Below, in pieces: positions 55,155 through 64,000 of a DNA stretch of 64,000 bases. Source of the stretch: Alectoria sarmentosa (taxonomy: Eukaryota; Ascomycota; Lecanoromycetes; Lecanorales; Parmeliaceae); the NCBI GenBank assembly GCA_009733775.1, contig WOGZ01000005.1, forward strand, positions 186,001-250,000, written 5' to 3'. Position 1 is the first letter of the stretch. Each line of letters begins with the position of its first letter. The notes under the pieces are model-generated. The model searched no databases. It saw only the letters and a program-made list of their open reading frames with translations, and was not told where the DNA came from. The position numbers and the translations under genes are program-made.

Positions 55155-56239
55155 CTACCCAGATCCGAAAATGGAACCACGATAGGGCTCATCAATATTC
55201 CAACCAGTCTCATCATTGCCACGCTGATCGACATCAAATCGTGAGGCCCCCTTCTCAGCGTCTTCCGAGGCGGCATTTCCATTCTCAACCTCCTCATTCT
55301 GAATAGCCTTCTTACAATCCAGCCTCGAAACACGAATGGTCTTCCGTCGGGACGTCACATCCCTAAGGTGCCATTTGAGATGGTGACCTTGGGTAAACCG
55401 CCATGGCTCAAAAGCCGTGATTGCCAGACAGCTCCGGGTGCGATAGTTTGCCCAAAGACTGCAACAGCGCTAATGGGCAACCTAGAGACCGGGTTGAGCC
55501 AATCGAGTCGCTTCCAGAGTTTGCTGAGCGCCAGAGCTGCCTGGCCCGTGCCCAACCGCCCACGGAACTGTGGTTTAAGCGGTGACCTGGAGAAGATTTA
55601 CAGCGAGAAAGTCTTGAGTGAAGGACACGCGTCGCTGATCTGAGTCATATTTTGCACCATGCAATTGTCAATATCGCTTACAGCGGCATCTGTCCAGTGG
55701 TCCTAGTGGCTGTTGCAGTAGTCCAGACTGAGATTCGTCATGAAGTACAACTGCATGCCAGAAAATGGCACTGGCCACGGCCAGTTCCTCAGAAGATCGA
55801 TCGTTGCTTCGGGGAAGCTTCGCATGCAGGAGTAGTGGAAGCTGTTCTTAGCACAGAAGATGTGTGTGGCTTCCAGATTGATGCTGCGCGACACAAATAA
55901 GACAGCGGTATTCTGGACCAAAGTGAATTGAGATGCACCGTTCACTGGAAGTGTGGTCTCTCCAAGCATACGATTGCACAAATAGGGCATGCCCAGCAAA
56001 CCCTTACAATGCCACATGTCCAGAGGAAGACATCTTACACGCCTGGGACCAATCTGGGCTCTCATCTCGGACACTGAGCGAAGAGAAATATCAGCATCGG
56101 CGATGAAGATATGGTCGGATATCATGACACGAATTTTCACTGGGCCCCCTTCAAAGGTTGGCTGTGAAGGTCTCTTCACAATTTCCGCCATCACAAAGCT
56201 TAGCAGTTGCGCTGTTTGCTTGCTTGCTCGGGCCATCAT
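55155..56239 (-). pseudogene. Decayed 2EXR/F-box-like fungal protein
   Basis: One minus-strand frame can be read from 56239 to 55372, then in the next phase to 55155, broken by two stops and one shift. It includes ALLFVSRSINLEATHIFCAKNSFHY, like the LLxVNRQIYxEAxxIFYxxNxF block of fungal 2EXR and DUF7730 proteins. A TAG follows LDYCNSH at 55703-55705, where the text goes on DHWTDAAVSDIDNC. A TAA follows SLKTFSL and the text goes on IFSRSPLKPQFRGR. A one-base loss near 55356 separates ISNGTLG from DVTSRRKTIRVSRL. Both stops would be CAG or CAA before a C-to-T change. The 5' end is unclear. Confidence 0.6.
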
Positions 56240-56516
56240 GGTCTACTTCTGTCTTCAGGACCACTTCAGCCAATGGGACAGTCCCTGTCTCGCTGTCCAA
56301 ATCGACCTTCATACTGAGGATGGCTGAAGCGTGAATGGAGAGCGGCCAGTAACGTGAGAAAGTTCCGGAGTATAGTTGTGGGCTTGTATGAATTCTGATC
56401 TGTTCGAGAAGGATTGCGAAATTAGTTGAGCAAAGAAGAAAATTGGAAGATGGAGGGATGAACGTGATAAACAAGGAGCCCCTTAAGCTATGTGGTTCAG
56501 AGTGGGTATTCAGCAA

Positions 56517-57588
56517 CTGACGGCTAAAGCTCCCTGTAGAATAACAGAGTAGACGACCTGGGGATTCGATGTTATAAGGGTGTGACGATTCCTCCGAGTG
56601 CTGAGGTTGTAAGTGCAGAACAATGGATCGTCCATGATCAAGCTATCCCAGAAAACAAATCAAACATTGCTAGAACCTCCTTTGACGATGATAATATTGA
56701 GCATCTGTACCCTTTTGACTACCACCCTTCTATTACACCATTTAGCCTGCAATGCCACCTATCAAAGCATACACATTTCCAACACAAGTCTTCGCACAAC
56801 CTCCAACAAAGGCGACAGAACACGCACTCTACCGCTCTTCCGCAATCGCATTCTGGTGTACTGAAACCTACAAGAGCCTTTCAAAGCAAGACTGCGCATC
56901 TGATGATGGAGTATATATACCTGGATCCGCTTGTGTGGCACAACAACAAGAGGAATTGCCTTTCCATTACTTCGTTTCCCTAAATCGAAAACGGCTGCTT
57001 ACGCTCGAGCTGAAAAGCCAAAATCACATGCGTCCGAGTCCCGAGAAGATGGTCTTTGAAGACTTGAGCCCGAAAAAGCCGCAGAATCCCTATTCTCCGA
57101 TACCTATGTGCAATTGCACAATACCCAAGCTCGCATACACGGCTTCTTTCCTTCCTTCCTTCCTTTCGGCCGCTCCTCCCGTCTCCTGTTCCTTCGACGT
57201 CTTCCTTCCTTCCTTACGCCGACGTCGAAACCCGCCTTGGTCCCATGCGAATTTTGCGAATTTTTCAAAGGCCCGAAGTGAAGATCATGACCGTGATACA
57301 TAGTTATCTAGAAAGATTACAATGTCTTGCAAAGGGAGCTAAAGGATAAAGGATTCACTAATTATCCGAAAACCATTTTACGATGTGATGATTAAAATTG
57401 TTTAACAGAGCGTGACACATCAACTGCCAACAAAGTGTGAGTTAAAATTTCGTCAATTCCCCTGATGTTGCCAAACTCAACTCTTCCCAAACCCGCAAAC
57501 TCCCAAGCAGAAACCCCGAGAGCTCTTTCAACGACAGAATGGGCCCTTTTCTTCCGGACTCCATCCTTCGTAATGCGTTCCTGGTCTC
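56517..57588. other. Intergenic region
   Basis: A frame at 56752-57303 has an ATG and 183 codons but no family signal, and its second half is CTTCCTTC-rich low complexity (57145-57215). Not called as a gene. Confidence 0.4.
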
Positions 57589-58068
57589 CTACTGCACCTT
57601 CTCGCGCGGTGTCGTCGATGGCATGGTACCGTATACCCTGTTGGTCTTGATAATTATATGTTCGACTGACTTCTCATCCGCACAGCCGAAGACCAGTTTC
57701 AAATGCTCGCCATCGCCCTCCTCGTCACGCTTGGCCAGAGCGCCCATAGACAATTTGAAGATGTTGAACTTGGCATTACCCGCACACGTGTTGCGGAGTG
57801 CAATCGTAGGGCTTGAAGGAGTCTCAACAGGTCGACGAAATACCGATAATATCAACGTGAATGAGTGAATAACTAACAGCAAAAACGCAATAAGCCAAAA
57901 GGAAACAGATAGCGACCTTTGTGTTTGCGCCCTGTGTGTTATAAGCATAATCTTCAAATACTGAGGACACGCCGAGTTTGACCCAGTCTTTTCTTTCGAC
58001 TGGGTCGACTTCGAACATATCGCCATTTCCAGAAAACCAGTAATTCCGGTCAATATTCGAAGATCCAT
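57589..58068 (-). pseudogene. C-terminal remnant of a large fungal membrane protein
   Basis: On the minus strand one frame reads MFEVDPVERKDWVKLGVSSVFEDY, then a membrane helix and GISSTC before a TGA. The next frame continues TPSSPTIALRNTCAG, KLSMGALAKRDE, HLKLVFGCADE and NRVYGTMP. Together they match the end of a widespread fungal multi-span membrane protein family (..SSTAWDS..ALxNTSxGI..LELxF..YG). The usual long N-terminal part and most membrane spans are missing. The shift near 57835 and the truncation make this a relic. Confidence 0.55.
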
Positions 58069-59863
58069 GCGTTTTTAGTACCGTTTTTATGACACTTTAC
58101 ATTCGACTTGCGGATTCGATATTGGAGAGTTCATTTGCCAGCATGGCAACCAAGATGAACCTTGCACTGACTGAGATATCGATCGTGCGGATTTCTGAAG
58201 TCATTAGATAATGGAAAGGAGTCGTTTTCAAAGGTCAAAGTACGGGATTAAGATACCTAGCCCATCCCTCAGTCACGGTGATTAAAAGGTGCGGAAATAC
58301 CGAAAGCATGAAGTAGTCATTGGTTTCTACTGCTAATGACTGAGCTGAAGACGTGTCACCAGTTTTTCCAAATGGGATTCCCTGGTTCCCAGATTGCTTG
58401 GGGCTTGAGGCCGAGTCAAGGCTTCAGCGATAGCGAATTGCTGTGTGGTTGGTATGATTGTCTCCGGATCGTAACCACGTAATGTAATGATACCTCTCTG
58501 GATATAATTTCGTAAATGTCGAAGTATATTCTCGCCTGGAGTTCTATCAAGCCTAGAAGTGATGTCACAGGTGTATCGTATCTAAATTATAATCCAAGAG
58601 TACAAAGTTGTTTATAAGACTCAGGTAGCTCTCGATTGCCTGCCATCCGCTGGAAAGGCACTCGCCAAACAACATTAAAGAATCAGCTACTTGAACAGGC
58701 TGCAGGAACACCGGAACCATTCGTTTTAGCCAACATGTAGCACGCAAGAGGGTTTCTGTGTCAAAACGGATACTCACACATCAGGCCATAGATCCGAAAA
58801 TGTTGCATTCGTTCAAATGCTTGTGTTTCCGGATGGCCAGTAGTTCAAACTTGGAACCAGAAGAAGTGCACTGAGGGCCCAACTGCAGCAGCCAGTGTGA
58901 TGGCGAGACTGATCATTGCGATCATGTCAATCCTTCTCTTTAGGGGAAGATTGCTTGAACGGATCGAGTTTTAGAACTCCATGTTGTTTGGACCCAATGG
59001 ACCCGCTTACATATGTCGCTTATACGGAGTATTACTATTCATGCATGCACATATGGACCATGTGGATCCGGCAAATAATATTTTATTCGGAGTAGTACAT
59101 ACCCCTGAGTTTGACCGACTTTTCGGTATGGAATTCATAGGAATTCGGTATGTAGTAGGTAGTTTGGGTGCGATTTCTGGGCCCCTCTTTGTCCTAGGTA
59201 CATAGAACTGGATCATGGCCGCCTTCATGCTTTTCTCCCTACTTATGCTGTTTTAGACATGATCATTACCATACTTAGTCATACATAGTCATGATTTACT
59301 ATTTTACTATTGAGACTACTCGGCTACTAGTTATTCCGCTCCGCAATCTGTTCTCGCAACAAGTAGTTTCAGAAGAGGTTTAGAGTATCGTTGTAAGTCT
59401 ACCTTACAAAACACACGATCCTTTGGTGTAATGTATATTTCGATTCTTCTATTTACTTTACCTTGTGTGCAAGGTGCAGCTTGACTACGGAAGCAGAGAA
59501 AGACGCTAGTTTTAGCCCCTTGGCACGGCTAGGGCCTTTATCGTAGGCGTTGGATTTCCATGTCCGAGTCGGCCATTTTCCCTGTGAAGTCGGACCCGCA
59601 CTGAGAAGGCGTTTGACGGTCACTGTTTATCGCAGTTTCACATGTCATCTTGAATGGAAAAATTGGGCCACGCAAGGGGGCTTGTTATCTACCAAGTCTC
59701 AAGCGGACCTGACTTGAGTACGTGAAACGTCGCCAATGCGGCCAATCACTACCAGAGTTTCATATAAACCAATTCACATTGCAACTATGTGCTCGCTTCC
59801 CTTACTTGACCATCCTCGCTATGCTCAACGCCGTGCAAATGCTCGCCTGTACCATCCAAAGGC
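58069..59863. other. Gene-poor AT-rich stretch
   Basis: 1.8 kb without supported features. Around 59000-59420 the sequence is AT-rich with repeated CATAC/TAGTCAT words. Confidence 0.45.
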
Positions 59864-61269
59864 TCACAGGCGTGACCCCCCTGCCTCCACTTCTGGTCCT
59901 GCTTGATAAGTTCCCATTGCGTCAATTTCTCTTTGCACACGCGGATCGAGAGCATTCGCGGTCTGGCTGTAATGCGGTCCACCGTGGACTATGTCCTCGC
60001 CACCAACGCCGTTGATGTTGCTATGGTCCCGAATATCCAGGGGAGCAGTCGACTTTTCGTCCTCTGCGTCGATGGGTGGTAATGGCGACGAAAGTCTTCG
60101 AGCGCTCCTTGTGGTGCCCGCGGATGCCTGGGCGTGGGGCCTTGAACTACCTTGGCCTAGTTCGCGGGAGTGGATTTGGTGCAGAGGGGTTTCTTCTCGC
60201 TTGTATCCAGAGAGTGTGTCCCCACTGATGGGTCTGGACGGCTCAGAAATAGAGCCACCAGTTACGACACTTACCATAGGACGCTCGACGTCCGTCTCTG
60301 GGTCAAAAATCTTGGTTTCGTTCTCGTCAAAATCCTGTCCGGGGTTGGCAGTCTCGTATTCAAGCCCTTTCATGAGCTTGTAGAACCCAGAGGCCACAAG
60401 AGCGCCCAGGAAAGGACCAATCCAGTAGATCTGCGCGAAATTCAACTCACCGTTTGATTATCCCAGAAGTGAAGATCGACATACCCAATGATAGTCCTCA
60501 AACGTAGCAAGAACGACATCAGGTCCAAAAGAGCGAGCCGGATTCAGCGAGCCACCGGTATAGTAGACGCCTGCATTGATTAGAATGGTCATACCAGCAA
60601 TTCGGAACGCATACCTGCAAGTTCGGCGATGAATAGTGACAGTCCGATACCGACCGGGGCCACAAAGGTGGCCTTGCTCTTCTCGGCAGCGAGCATGAAT
60701 ATGGTGAATACCAGCATGGTGGTCAAAAACATCTCGATGAAGAGGCCCTGTGTTTTCGATGTGCCTGCCCCCAAAGATGTTCGCACGTTGAGCTGGCCAG
60801 GAAATAGGACTTCCACGATGCCAGCAGCCGTGATGCCACCAATGATTTGGGAGAGGAAGATGAGACCACCCCGCACCCAAGGCATTGCTCCTACCAGACA
60901 CATGCCAAAAGTCACGGCAGGGTTAAAGAGTCCCCCACTAATCCTGAAGAAGACCCAGGCGTTGACCCCCAGACTGAAGCCAAAACACAGACTGATGTAG
61001 AGTAATTGAGCAGGATTGGATCCTTGGGCGATGGTGGTTGAGACTGATCCTTGGGTCTGCGAGTTTGCCACTTGGGTGCCGGTAAAGGCAAAGAAGAGGA
61101 AAAGGAAGGTGCCAACAAACTCGCCACACATTGCTATGAAATGATTACGGACGGGGTTGCCAGGTTTGCCCAGAAATGGGAGGTTGGCTCCTTTTTCCAA
61201 CGTCGCTTTGGTCTTGCCGGCGAGGACGAAGCCTCTGGTCACATGCGGCTGATCCATGGCCTCATTCAT
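59864..61269 (-). CDS. Aquaporin (MIP family)
   Basis: Exons 61269..60615, 60570..60485 and 60430..59864 encode 435 residues. Six membrane helices and two half-helices are visible. The pore motifs are FNPAVTFG (NPA at 116-118) and LNPARSFGPD (NPA at 228-230, with R231). An NPARSFGP second loop lacks the NPARDxxPR of aquaglyceroporins, so water or a small solute is more likely than glycerol. About 150 C-terminal residues after the last helix are polar and cytosolic, with many Ser/Thr that could be phosphorylated. Introns of 44 and 54 bp lie either side of the second NPA; the 44-bp one is the shortest in the window. Confidence 0.92.
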
Positions 61270-62629
61270 ATTGCAAGAAGTGCGAATAGAAGAGGGGAGA
61301 TGATTGCGAATTTAGGATACCAAGAGAAGACGAAGAGGTGGTAAGAAATGCAGAAGAGAAAGTTGAGACAGGTGGTGTTCAGGAGAAGGAGGTCAAGATA
61401 TGCAACGTCTTGGCGTCATAGTTGGGCGGGTACTCTAGCAGGGGGTATGGTGTGGCAGTGGCACCACCAGTAGCGATTAATAAGGTATCCAAAGAAAGCT
61501 TATGTAAGTACTTTTGTTCTTTCTTTCCAACGAGAGTTTTTGGCTTTGGAGGGGCATGATGACGGCAGCAACCCAATATATCTGTCTTTTTTGCCGCTCG
61601 GTCATTGGCCGATTATTGGCAGCTTATTGGCAGATTGGCTTTTTTGCAGGCCCCGGCTCCATTGCTAGATACATTTACCCGCCTTGGTGTCGTTCTTTTG
61701 GGCCAGAGGCGTGTCGATGACCTCGAATGCTAAAATAGAGCATGCCTGCAAATCCCGCGGGCTTGATGTCATCGACAAGACGCGTACAAGCGGCAAATAA
61801 GTACTTGAGTAACTGAGTAATTGAATATGTAATTGAGCGCACTAGTAAATGATTCATGATGAATGATTCTTGTGAAATAATACTATAAGGAGGCCGGTGG
61901 TTCCGGAATCCGGAATCTGGCCTCTTCTTCCCCACCACCACGGCGGGAGAATCGACGGCAGCGGGAGAAGTGGAATAAATCCGATACCTTGAATTGTATC
62001 CGCAACTTTCTACTCGTCAATCCAGCATCATGGCCACCGAGACAAGTTCTTCTGCAGAAGTGACAGGTCGAGTGAAAGAATCAGAAAGAGAAAGAGAAAG
62101 AGAAAGAGCGGAGGCCGAGGAAGATGGATCCTTGTTACACCAGCCTTACGGCTTGGCAACCGCGCTCATAACAGTAACGAGGCAACGAGATGCTGGAGAG
62201 ACGATTGGCAACAAACATTCATCTTACTCACTGTTGCTTGGACACTTTTCTTGCTGCTACGGTGCTGCTCTCTGGGGAAACTATGCTTCTTGGTTCTACA
62301 AATTCCAATCTTGCGTACATCCACTCATCAAATCAAAGGTGTTTGTAAAATACCAAATCTCCCCTCTCTTACATTGCATCCAAGGTCAAGGTATTCTGTC
62401 TTACGCCTGTTTACAACGTTCCCAACCTTGTACCCCTACGCTCATTACTCCGCATGCTTACCTCAAACATGTCCTCCTATCTTTTCCGCAAGCTGCTGCA
62501 AATGTAGCAGATCAACACACACATCCCTCCGTCACTAACAACCACAATACCCTTACCTCATCACCAGATATCCTGACCCCTCCATATGCAGTACTATTGT
62601 TCAATCCACCCTCATTTCTGTCGGAGAAT
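61270..62629. other. Intergenic region with simple repeats
   Basis: Includes GGCAGATTGGC/TTATTGGCAG words near 61610-61640 and an (AGAAAG)n tract at 62082-62108. The reading frame of the DUF6604 gene stays open upstream to 61994 but the family starts at MLPDVLSHKYG. Confidence 0.5.
62082..62108. repeat. (GAAAGA)n microsatellite
   Basis: Four to five hexamer units. Confidence 0.85.
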
Positions 62630-63969
62630 ATGCTGCCCGACGTCCTATCTCACAAATATGGCCGATACAAGGAGGATACCAATAAATTCATTACCTGGTT
62701 GGTCGACACCGCGAAGAATTACGGCCATGTCACACCATCTCCCGTACTAGCCCTTGCGACTTCAACCCCTCGTCTAAAAGGAAGAGCCAGGAAGGACGCG
62801 CAAAAGACAGCTTCCATGTCCAAAAACATGGGGTGGGAAGTCAGGGGCAAAGTGAGTCTCCAAGACATAATTGACCTGGCAAAGACCATTGTCGGAAACT
62901 CTTCCCGCAAGGACCCGCTACAGGTTCCACAATACATGTTAAAGATCGCTCGCAATGCCATTGATGCCAGGCGGAAGTTTGTCGAATGGTTTCAAACTCA
63001 GGTGGTGGACCAACCTGCTCTTGAGGAAAACAACAAACGGCACCCCTATTTCGTCCAGATTCTCGAGGAGGCACTGGCTTTACTGACACCTTATGTTATG
63101 GCATCACTGAAGGAGAATGCCGTGCCGGTGCAACCCGTTTCCAGCATAATAGCCGAAACCCCATGTAAAACGCTCAACAATCTTTTCAACAATCTTGAGA
63201 TGGATGACTCCCAAGACCATGATCTTCTCGGAGCCGCTACGATCGACGTACAGGATGTTGGAACTGTCTAGGACCTCCAGCAGACTCAACTACAAGAGCT
63301 GTACGAGCTAGAAAGCTCTGAAGCAGAAATACAATTTGCAATCTTCTGCATCCTTCAAGACGTTCATTCTGTTCAGGATTTTGTTGTCGAGACATGGCAA
63401 CATTACAAATCTGGCGAGGTCGATCTCGTGATAGCATCTATATCGACAAACACTGCCATCAACTTCGTCCACGACGCCGAAGAAAAGCTGATGGCATCAT
63501 ACCCACAACTCACAGACTACCTAGAAATGCTTAATGTGTTCTACCCTTTGACCAAGCAACTCACACCTCGAATGGAGCACGCATCCAGCAGACCTGATGC
63601 CCACGGTTTGTCGGTAGCCACTGGTATGGCTCAACACACATAGACTCTGCTCTAAGCTCTGACCATGATTTTGATGCGGTTGAGTACCTTTACACGCGAC
63701 CGTACTTTTTACTGGAAACATTTCGCGACCAGGTTCGAACGATGCCCTCCGCCATCATTGTATCAAGCAAAAAAGCTGGTGGCGGTGCCTACAACACTTT
63801 GGCAGATCGATCGCAGATGTGCATCGGCCAAAAAGACAAGGAAGACTTGTATGTTCTACATGACGTTCTACCAGAAGTCTGGCTTCTCACCGAGAACGTC
63901 ATACCAGCAGAGGATAAATTCAGCCGAGGTATGCGGCAAGTTTTGTTGGGGGATGTGATACCTCTCTGA
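62630..63969 (+). pseudogene. DUF6604 fungal protein with premature stop
   Basis: The family start MLPDVLSHKYGRYKEDTNKF is followed by FITWLVDTAKNYGH, VRGKVSLQDIIDLAKTIV, IARNAIDARRKFVEWF and HPYFVQILEEALALL. An in-frame TAG at 63269-63271 ends this part at 213 residues. The same frame then reads on as family-like sequence: DLQQTQLQELYELESSEAEIQ, VQDFVVETWQHYKSG and INFVHDAEEKLMASYP. Around 63600 it shifts by one base to HWYGSTHIDSALSS, EYLYTRPYFLLETFRDQVR and LLTENVIPAEDKFSRGM, reaching a stop at 63967-63969. DUF6604 proteins have no known function. The region past the window may hold more. Confidence 0.65.
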
Positions 63970-64000
63970 GTTGTCTTCGCCTATCGAATTTACCTCGACA

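Noticed and set aside
56752..57303. 183-codon frame with ATG
   Set aside because: Low-complexity CTTCC-derived second half, no family resemblance, no supporting neighbours.
61994..62629. N-terminal extension of the DUF6604 frame
   Set aside because: The family begins at MLPDVLSHKYG (62630); the extension contains a hexamer microsatellite and no known domain.
8278..63969. Reassignment of TAG to an amino acid as an explanation for the in-frame TAG codons
   Set aside because: DID2 ends in TAG in the right place, and intact core genes contain no internal TAG, so the standard code holds.

Overview
The window is nuclear DNA of a filamentous ascomycete (Pezizomycotina). Supporting this are short introns (mostly 44-108 bp) with GT..AG ends and CTRAC-like branch sites, single-gene transcription units on both strands, a hacA-type bZIP gene carrying the 20-nt Ire1 intron typical of filamentous ascomycetes, and fungal-only families (DUF6594, DUF6604, zinc cluster). 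The species cannot be named from sequence alone. No tRNA, rRNA, CRISPR array or intact transposon was found.

Layout. 0-8.2 kb: aromatic amino acid decarboxylase, mitochondrial glycine cleavage P protein and an alpha/beta hydrolase, all on +. 8.3-10.9 kb: a decayed O-methyltransferase and a minus-strand zinc-knuckle/octapeptide-repeat gene with a stop in it. 11.3-15.1 kb: DID2/CHMP1 (ESCRT-III), then zuotin (-) and a DJ-1/PfpI protein (+) sharing a divergent promoter. 15.1-22 kb is gene-poor: a zinc-cluster relic, a small hidden MZM1 gene, and two copies of a small single-span membrane protein, the first frameshifted. 22.5-25.1 kb: a GC-rich Rossmann protein and hacA. 26.9-38.6 kb: a housekeeping block with bystin/ENP1 and UTP21 (both small-subunit ribosome assembly), VIP1/Asp1 inositol pyrophosphate kinase and EMC10. 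39.9-46.5 kb: a single-span membrane protein, a diacylglycerol/sphingosine-kinase-like protein and a ROG1-type lipase. 46.7-50 kb: degenerate tandem repeats, a decayed unknown gene and a frameshifted DUF6594 gene. 51.3-54.7 kb: inositol monophosphatase and an asteroid-type XPG protein. 55-58 kb: two more decayed genes. 59.9-61.3 kb: aquaporin. 62.6 kb to the end: a DUF6604 gene with a premature stop, running to the window edge.

The pattern is an ordered core genome of intact, intron-bearing housekeeping genes, separated by pockets of 2-7 kb that hold broken accessory genes. At least seven loci show in-frame stops (mostly TAG/TAA where a C-to-T change from CAG/CAA would suffice) or one-base shifts. 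This is what repeat-induced point mutation or simple loss of selection would leave. The observations most worth a second look are the zinc-knuckle/octapeptide-repeat gene, the hacA unconventional intron with a long unspliced frame, the three-copy 140-165 bp repeat, the tandem membrane-protein pair, and a probable GC-AG intron in the lipase gene. I did not find a clearly new multi-gene system.
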